Of a stretch of 64,000 bases of DNA, positions 59,608 through 64,000 are shown piece after piece; the first letter of the stretch is position 1, and every line of letters begins with the position of its first letter. The notes under the pieces were generated by a model, which saw nothing but the letters and a program-made list of their open reading frames with translations, searched no databases and was not told the DNA's origin. Position numbers and translations under genes: made by a program. Source of the DNA: a bacterium (GTDB taxonomy: Bacteria > Actinomycetota > Acidimicrobiia > Spongiisociales > ZC4RG35); contig JAHEJW010000009.1 of assembly GCA_024638655.1 (NCBI GenBank), forward strand, positions 35,027 through 99,026. The letters are read 5' to 3'.

Positions 59608-62100
59608 TCAGGGCTCCTCTTCCGATGGTGGCCTGCTCTCGGGGCGCTGGATGAGCGGGTGCATCTCGGTGGTGGAGGGGAAGGACTTGCTCCAACCCGA
59701 CCGCTCGACGAGCTGAGTGGTCAGGCGGGCCATGGCTCCTGGTTCGGAAGGGGGATAGTCGCGAAGTAACTCGGGAACCAGCTTGGCCCACCCAAGAGCC
59801 CGCAACGAGCTGACCATGACGAATCCCGTGAGGGCCACGATCCCAACGGCGGACAGCAGAACCACCGTTCTCGGCAGTTCGAGAGCGAAGAAGTCGCGCA
59901 GGAGAGGCGTGATCATCGTCAGGATCAGCAGGGACGCCATCGTTCCTATCAGGCCTTTCTTCCATGGGACTAGTGGGCGACTGACTATCCCTAGGGCAAA
60001 CAGGCCTATGGCCCCGAGGATCAGCGTGGCGTTGGTCCTGGACTGGGCGACGGTGGAGCCCTCGAGGTCGGCCAGCCAATAGCCGGCGAACGTGGCGAGC
60101 GTGGCCACCAATCCCGTCGGGATGGCGAACTTGAGAACTCTCGAGACGAAGCCGGCGCGAGATCTGCGACGGGACGGGGCAAGAGCCAGGAAGAAAGCGG
60201 GAATCCCCACGGTGAGACTGCCGACCAGTGTGAGATGGCGGGGGAGAAACGGGAAAGGAAGGGTCGAGAGGACGATGGCCAGGGAGAGGCCCAATGCATA
60301 CACGGTGCTGGTGATGAAGAGGTTGGCGACGCGCTCCACGTTTGAGGTCACCCGTCGCCCCTCGGCGACGATTTGGGGCAGGGTGGCGAACCGGCCGTCG
60401 ATCAGAACTAGCTGGGCGACGGCACGGGACGCCGGTGCGCCGCTTCCGACCGCGATGCCGATATCGGCGTCTTTGAGAGCGAGCACATCGTTGACCCCAT
60501 CTCCGGTCATGGCCACGACATGTCCCCGCGACTGCATGGCGCGGACCATGGCTCTCTTTTGCTGTGGGGTCACCCGCCCGAACACAGTGGCGACCTCCAT
60601 GATGTCGGCGAGCTCCTCTGGGCCCTCGGGCAGATCACGTGAGTCGACCGCTGTCGACGACCCGGATACGCCGACCTGGCCAGCGATGGCGGCCACCGTC
60701 TCCGGATGGTCGCCAGAGATCACCTTGATCCTCACTCCCTGCTCGGCGAAGTACCTGATGGTCGAGCCGGCGTCGGCTCGTATACGGTCGGAGAGAACGA
60801 CGCATGCGACCGGCTCGAGATCCGGCGGCAGAAGACCGTCTCTCAGCTCCTCGTCGCCGGCCGCGACCATCAGAACCCGGTTTCCCTCGGCGCTCAGCTC
60901 ATTGACCAGCTCCTGGGCTCGTCGGTCCCGTGCCGCGACGACGTCAGGTGCGCCGATCACCCATGTGCCGTCCCCAAAGAAGGTCACCCCGCTCCACTTC
61001 CGTACCGAGGAGAAGGGAACGGTCGATTGAACCCCCCAACCAGGGTCTACTGGGTAGGCCTCGGCGATCGCAGCGAGCGTCGTGTTCGGGTTTGGCTCGG
61101 CGGAGGCGAGAGCTGCGAGCGCCGGCGCCGGGTCGAGATCCGAGAACAGGATGACCTCCTTGACTGCAAGTCTTCCCTCGGTCAAGGTCCCCGTCTTGTC
61201 GAAGCACACAGTGTCCACGCGGGCCAGACCCTCCACGGCCGGCAACTCCTGTACGAGTACGTTGCGTCGGCCGAGACGAACGACGCCGACAGCGAAGGCG
61301 ATAGAAGCGAGCAGTACCAGGCCCTGAGGCACCATGGCGACACCCGCCGCCACGGCACCGCCGAGACCCTCGAGGAAGGTCCCGCCCCCGCGCACGGCAC
61401 TCCACACGAGGAGACCGCCCATCGGGATGACCACCCAGCTGACGATCCCCAGGATCCAATCGACCCCCTCTCTCAGCTCCGACCTGACCAGGACGAACCT
61501 CTTGGCGGCATGGGCCAACTTCGCCGCATACGACTCCTCACCCACCCGGGTTGCCCGATAGCGGCCCGAACCCGAGGCGACGAAACTGCCGGAAAGGCAG
61601 TGGTCGTCGACTCTCTTCGCTACTGGGTCGCTCTCACCGGTGACGAGAGACTCGTCGATCTCCAGTCCGTGGGATGCCGTGACCACCCCGTCGACGACGA
61701 GCTGATCCCCGGGTCGAAGATCGATGAGGTCGTCGAGCACGACACGGTCGACCGGCAGCTCGACCAGCTTCGCCGATCGGACCACTCGAACCTTGGGTGC
61801 GGCGACGACCTCGAGCCGGTCGAGCGTGCGTTTGGCCCTCAGCTCCTGGACGATCCCGATCGCCGAGTTGGTGATAAGCACGATCCCGAAGAGCGCGTCA
61901 CGCGGCTGTTGCAGGACGAACAGGGTCACGATCAAGAGCGCCCCGAGGAGGATATTGAACCGTGTCACGACGTTGTCGCGAACGATCTCCTTCGTCGTGC
62001 GGCTGGGCCGTTCGGCGACGGTGTTGAGCAGGCCTGCCCGTATGCGATCGTTGACCTCAGCCTGGGTGAGACCTCCGTCTGACAGCCCGGTGTCTTTCAT
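59608..62100 (-). CDS. P-type cation-transporting ATPase, CtpE-like
   Basis: An 830-residue P-type ATPase. The actuator motif is LVTGES, the phosphorylation motif DKTGTLTEG (near 290) and the hinge TGDGVNDVLALKDADIGIA (near 510); ten membrane segments are arranged 4+6. MVPQGLVLL before the phosphorylation loop is characteristic of the actinobacterial CtpE group, whose mycobacterial member handles Ca2+. No heavy-metal (CxxC) domain is present, so a metal-detox role is unlikely. Confidence 0.88.
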   Translation of the reverse strand: MKDTGLSDGGLTQAEVNDRIRAGLLNTVAERPSRTTKEIVRDNVVTRFNILLGALLIVTLFVLQQPRDALFGIVLITNSAIGIVQELRAKRTLDRLEVVAAPKVRVVRSAKLVELPVDRVVLDDLIDLRPGDQLVVDGVVTASHGLEIDESLVTGESDPVAKRVDDHCLSGSFVASGSGRYRATRVGEESYAAKLAHAAKRFVLVRSELREGVDWILGIVSWVVIPMGGLLVWSAVRGGGTFLEGLGGAVAAGVAMVPQGLVLLASIAFAVGVVRLGRRNVLVQELPAVEGLARVDTVCFDKTGTLTEGRLAVKEVILFSDLDPAPALAALASAEPNPNTTLAAIAEAYPVDPGWGVQSTVPFSSVRKWSGVTFFGDGTWVIGAPDVVAARDRRAQELVNELSAEGNRVLMVAAGDEELRDGLLPPDLEPVACVVLSDRIRADAGSTIRYFAEQGVRIKVISGDHPETVAAIAGQVGVSGSSTAVDSRDLPEGPEELADIMEVATVFGRVTPQQKRAMVRAMQSRGHVVAMTGDGVNDVLALKDADIGIAVGSGAPASRAVAQLVLIDGRFATLPQIVAEGRRVTSNVERVANLFITSTVYALGLSLAIVLSTLPFPFLPRHLTLVGSLTVGIPAFFLALAPSRRRSRAGFVSRVLKFAIPTGLVATLATFAGYWLADLEGSTVAQSRTNATLILGAIGLFALGIVSRPLVPWKKGLIGTMASLLILTMITPLLRDFFALELPRTVVLLSAVGIVALTGFVMVSSLRALGWAKLVPELLRDYPPSEPGAMARLTTQLVERSGWSKSFPSTTEMHPLIQRPESRPPSEEEP

Positions 62101-62299
62101 TCCGGTTGAGATTACGAACTCCCGAGATCAAGGGTCGCTATCGGCCGGGAGGCCCAGGTCACCGGCGCTGGCTCGGCTGAGGGCTTGACACTTCCAGTCC
62201 GACCGACACAGACCCCGAATACGGAGCCACAATCATCGGTTTGCTCGTATTCGTCCAGGCGGCGACCTGTCTGTGGGCAGTTGATGCTCGAAGGCGCTC

Positions 62300-62770
62300 T
62301 CAGTCGTCGAAGTAGGGGACCACGGCTGCGCCGTCGAGGAACTTCTGTATCCCGGGTCTGTCAGCTCCGGGCGCCCGCCCCGCAAATACGCCGATCTTCC
62401 CCGAGTCCGGGTACTCGGCGATCTCGGGCTCGATCATGGTCGAGACCATGAGAAAACGCGCCGGCTCTTCGGCCCGGTTTATTACCTGGTGGGCACCTTC
62501 GGGTCCGGCTGGGAAAGATATCGCGTCGCCCCTACCCGCATCGGACTCACCTTCAGGGGTACGCACCGTCACGACTCCCTCCAGGACGATCAGCATCTCC
62601 TCGTTGGCATGGTGAAAGTGGTACGGGAACGACTTCTGACCCGGATCCAGCACGTACACGCTCGCTCCCAGCTTCTCTGCTCCGACACGTCGACCCAGCC
62701 TGATCCTCGTCCATGCGAATCCCGGTTGATCCTCGACGGCGTCCCAGTCTGTGGCGTACAAGTTGCTCAT
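62300..62770 (-). CDS. cupin-domain protein
   Basis: A 156-residue cupin. Motif 1 is SFPYHFHHANEEMLIVLEG (two His, one Glu metal ligands) and motif 2 is GDAISFPAGPEGAHQVIN. The C-terminal part carries MIEPEIAEYPDSGKIGVF, typical of a cupin subgroup of unknown function. Divergent from the protease gene with 53 bp between starts. Confidence 0.85.
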   Translation of the reverse strand: MSNLYATDWDAVEDQPGFAWTRIRLGRRVGAEKLGASVYVLDPGQKSFPYHFHHANEEMLIVLEGVVTVRTPEGESDAGRGDAISFPAGPEGAHQVINRAEEPARFLMVSTMIEPEIAEYPDSGKIGVFAGRAPGADRPGIQKFLDGAAVVPYFDD

Positions 62771-62823
62771 GTCGCCGAGGCTATCGGGCCGCCCTTGCGT
62801 GGACCCAAAGGTATTTTCAACAG

Positions 62824-63495
62824 ATGCCGAGTCGAGACGTCAGAGTGAGCCTCATGGCCGCGCTCGCGGCCATTCTCGTCTCCGCATGTGGCCCCGTCAC
62901 GGCCGAAGAGATCGCATCTTCGGTCGTCCGGGTCGAATCCTCGCCCTGTGGCAAGAGCGGGGTGGGATCGGGCACGGTGATCAGAGACGAGCTGGTTTTG
63001 ACCAATGCACACATCGTTGCGGGGAGTACCGACGATGTGATGATCCGGACCTGGGACGACCGGATGCTCGGCGGTCTCGTGGTCGGCTTCGACTACGAGC
63101 GCGACCTGGCCCTTGTTCATGTCGATCGCCTCGATGTCCCTCATGTGAACTTCGGGGAGCCCGAGGTCGGGCTGACAGCGTTCATCTTGGCCCGCCCCGG
63201 CGGGCTCGCCCTCGAAGTCCTCGATACCCGAATCGTGAGGCTGTTCAATGCCACCGGTGACGACATCTACGGAGAAGGCGACGTGTCGCGTCGGGCCATC
63301 GAGTTGGAGGCCGATGTGGTGCCCGGAGTGTCAGGAGGCGGTGTCTTCAGCGAGAGAGGGGATTTGCTGGGTGTGGTCTTCGCCGAGTCCCGGCGGAGGG
63401 AGAGCACCTCCTATGCCGTCGACGTCAGCGAAGTCGCCAGCTTCCTGAACGAGACCGACCGGGCAACGGCGGCCGACACTCTTCGGTGCCGGTGA
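62824..63495 (+). CDS. trypsin-like serine protease, lipoprotein or secreted
   Basis: A 223-residue chymotrypsin-fold protease. The triad is His63 (TNAHIVAG), Asp94 (YERDLALVHV) and Ser170 (PGVSGGGVF, GVSGGG in place of GNSGGP). A short signal with lipobox-like LVSAC (Cys22) suggests membrane anchoring. No PDZ domain follows, unlike HtrA. ATG 62824 is the first start in front of the signal peptide; an in-frame ATG at 62854 is an alternative. Confidence 0.85.
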   Translation: MPSRDVRVSLMAALAAILVSACGPVTAEEIASSVVRVESSPCGKSGVGSGTVIRDELVLTNAHIVAGSTDDVMIRTWDDRMLGGLVVGFDYERDLALVHVDRLDVPHVNFGEPEVGLTAFILARPGGLALEVLDTRIVRLFNATGDDIYGEGDVSRRAIELEADVVPGVSGGGVFSERGDLLGVVFAESRRRESTSYAVDVSEVASFLNETDRATAADTLRCR

Positions 63496-63576
63496 GTCCC
63501 GGCATCTGTCGGGTAGGGATGCTCCGAACAGACCGCGGATAACGTCAGACTTGCCACAACGCAAAGGAGAGTCGGA

Positions 63577-64000
63577 GTGAGGGTCTTGATCTCAGGGGCC
63601 GGTGGCCTGATTGGCAGTGCGCTCACCGAAACTCTCGTCGAGAGGGGCCATGAGCCAGTTGCCCTGGAGAGGGGCACTATTAGGGGAAAGCGGAACTGGA
63701 GCGTCGAGGAGCGACGTGTCAGTGATCAAGCGCTGGAGGGTGTTGACGCCGTCGTCCACCTGGCGGGTGAGCCGATCGGCCCACCGTTCACGCCGGGCAA
63801 GAAACGCAAGATCATGGACTCGCGCCAGGTTGGAACCTCCCTCCTCGCAGAGGCGGTGGCCGAGCACAGGCCCCAAGTGTTCGTGTGCGCCTCGGCGATC
63901 GGGTACTACGGGGACCGGGGAGACGAGATCCTCACCGAGGGCTCGGGGCCAGGGGAGGGGTTCCTGGCCAACGTCGTGGTCGAGTGGGAGGCAGCATGTC
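63577..64000 (+). CDS. TIGR01777-family epimerase/SulA-like protein (partial, 3' end outside window)
   Basis: The first 141 codons of an NAD(P)-binding epimerase-like protein: VLISGAGGLIGSAL, VVHLAGEPIG, SRQVGTSLLAEAV and CASAIGYYGDRGDE. These are the YfcH/TIGR01777 family hallmarks. The GTG start at 63577 follows an aaaggaga ribosome site at about 63562-63569. The gene continues beyond base 64000. Confidence 0.88.
   Translation, partial: MRVLISGAGGLIGSALTETLVERGHEPVALERGTIRGKRNWSVEERRVSDQALEGVDAVVHLAGEPIGPPFTPGKKRKIMDSRQVGTSLLAEAVAEHRPQVFVCASAIGYYGDRGDEILTEGSGPGEGFLANVVVEWEAAC

Noticed and set aside
60706..62082. 458-codon plus-strand open frame opposite the P-type ATPase
   Set aside because: Low-information shadow; the minus strand encodes the ATPase with complete motifs.
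1..64000. CRISPR arrays, intact transposases, integrases, rRNA operons
   Set aside because: None seen on either strand; no regularly spaced repeats, DDE-type or tyrosine-recombinase motifs.

Overview
The window is high-GC DNA from an actinobacterium. The signs are an F420-type (DUF385) oxidoreductase, the coproporphyrin-dependent heme pathway with HemQ, a DUF222/13E12-HNH gene carrying an actinobacterial SOS box, a MoeA/GlpR-like cell-division pair, a heliorhodopsin, and frequent GTG/TTG starts in ATGA/GTGA overlaps. An Acidimicrobiia-like lineage would fit, but this is inference; no rRNA is present to fix it.

Layout. (1) 1-12.2 kb: polyamine and amino-compound catabolism. It holds a GGP-oxidase-like FAD enzyme, a class III aminotransferase, a small kinase-like P-loop protein, an amidohydrolase, a complete PotABCD transporter, a C45 acyltransferase/hydrolase, a GNAT enzyme, a DUF4126 protein and an agmatinase. 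(2) 12.3-16.8 kb: a probable light-sensing block. A stand-alone B12-binding protein with the CarH/LitR Wx9EH signature lies directly upstream of a heliorhodopsin on the minus strand. Divergent to them run an SDR/DUF2867 protein, an ECF sigma factor and a minimal zinc anti-sigma factor. (3) 16.8-22.1 kb: an aldehyde dehydrogenase, a GSAM-like aminotransferase, DapB and a TPP-dependent acetolactate-synthase-like enzyme. (4) 22.2-29.1 kb: a secreted CHRD/repeat protein, a lipoprotein, an SOS-box DUF222-HNH gene, DUF2237, UppP, a SAF protein and an FmdB-like protein. (5) 29.2-33.4 kb: plsY-galU-moeA-moaC-glpR-like plus a translin-like gene, a core operon. (6) 33.4-39.0 kb: a betaine/choline ABC transporter with a fused double permease, and a choline-dehydrogenase-like GMC oxidoreductase. 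(7) 39.06-42.4 kb: tRNA-Ala(CGC), then decayed gene fragments, a 46-residue membrane protein and a Kef-type antiporter. (8) 42.4-51.4 kb: hemA-C-D-B-L-E-Q-H-Y. (9) 51.4-56.9 kb: an accessory metal-response region beginning with a 42-bp copy of the tRNA 3' half. It contains pseudogenes, ArsR-MerB, DUF3237, and a MerR operon ending in a rhodanese-CBS gene with two in-frame UGAs. (10) 57-64 kb: glycogen synthesis (glgA/glgC), a P-type ATPase, a cupin, a trypsin-like protease and a partial TIGR01777 epimerase.

The most interesting items are the B12-photoreceptor-like/heliorhodopsin pair with its divergent ECF sigma factor, and the rhodanese gene whose two UGA codons fall exactly where homologues have the CxxxxC cysteines (candidate selenoprotein, or a doubly mutated pseudogene). 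The tRNA-3'-end duplication brackets 12.4 kb that includes the entire heme operon. Several core modules (Glp-GlpR, coproporphyrin heme pathway) are recognisable from family knowledge rather than from any search.
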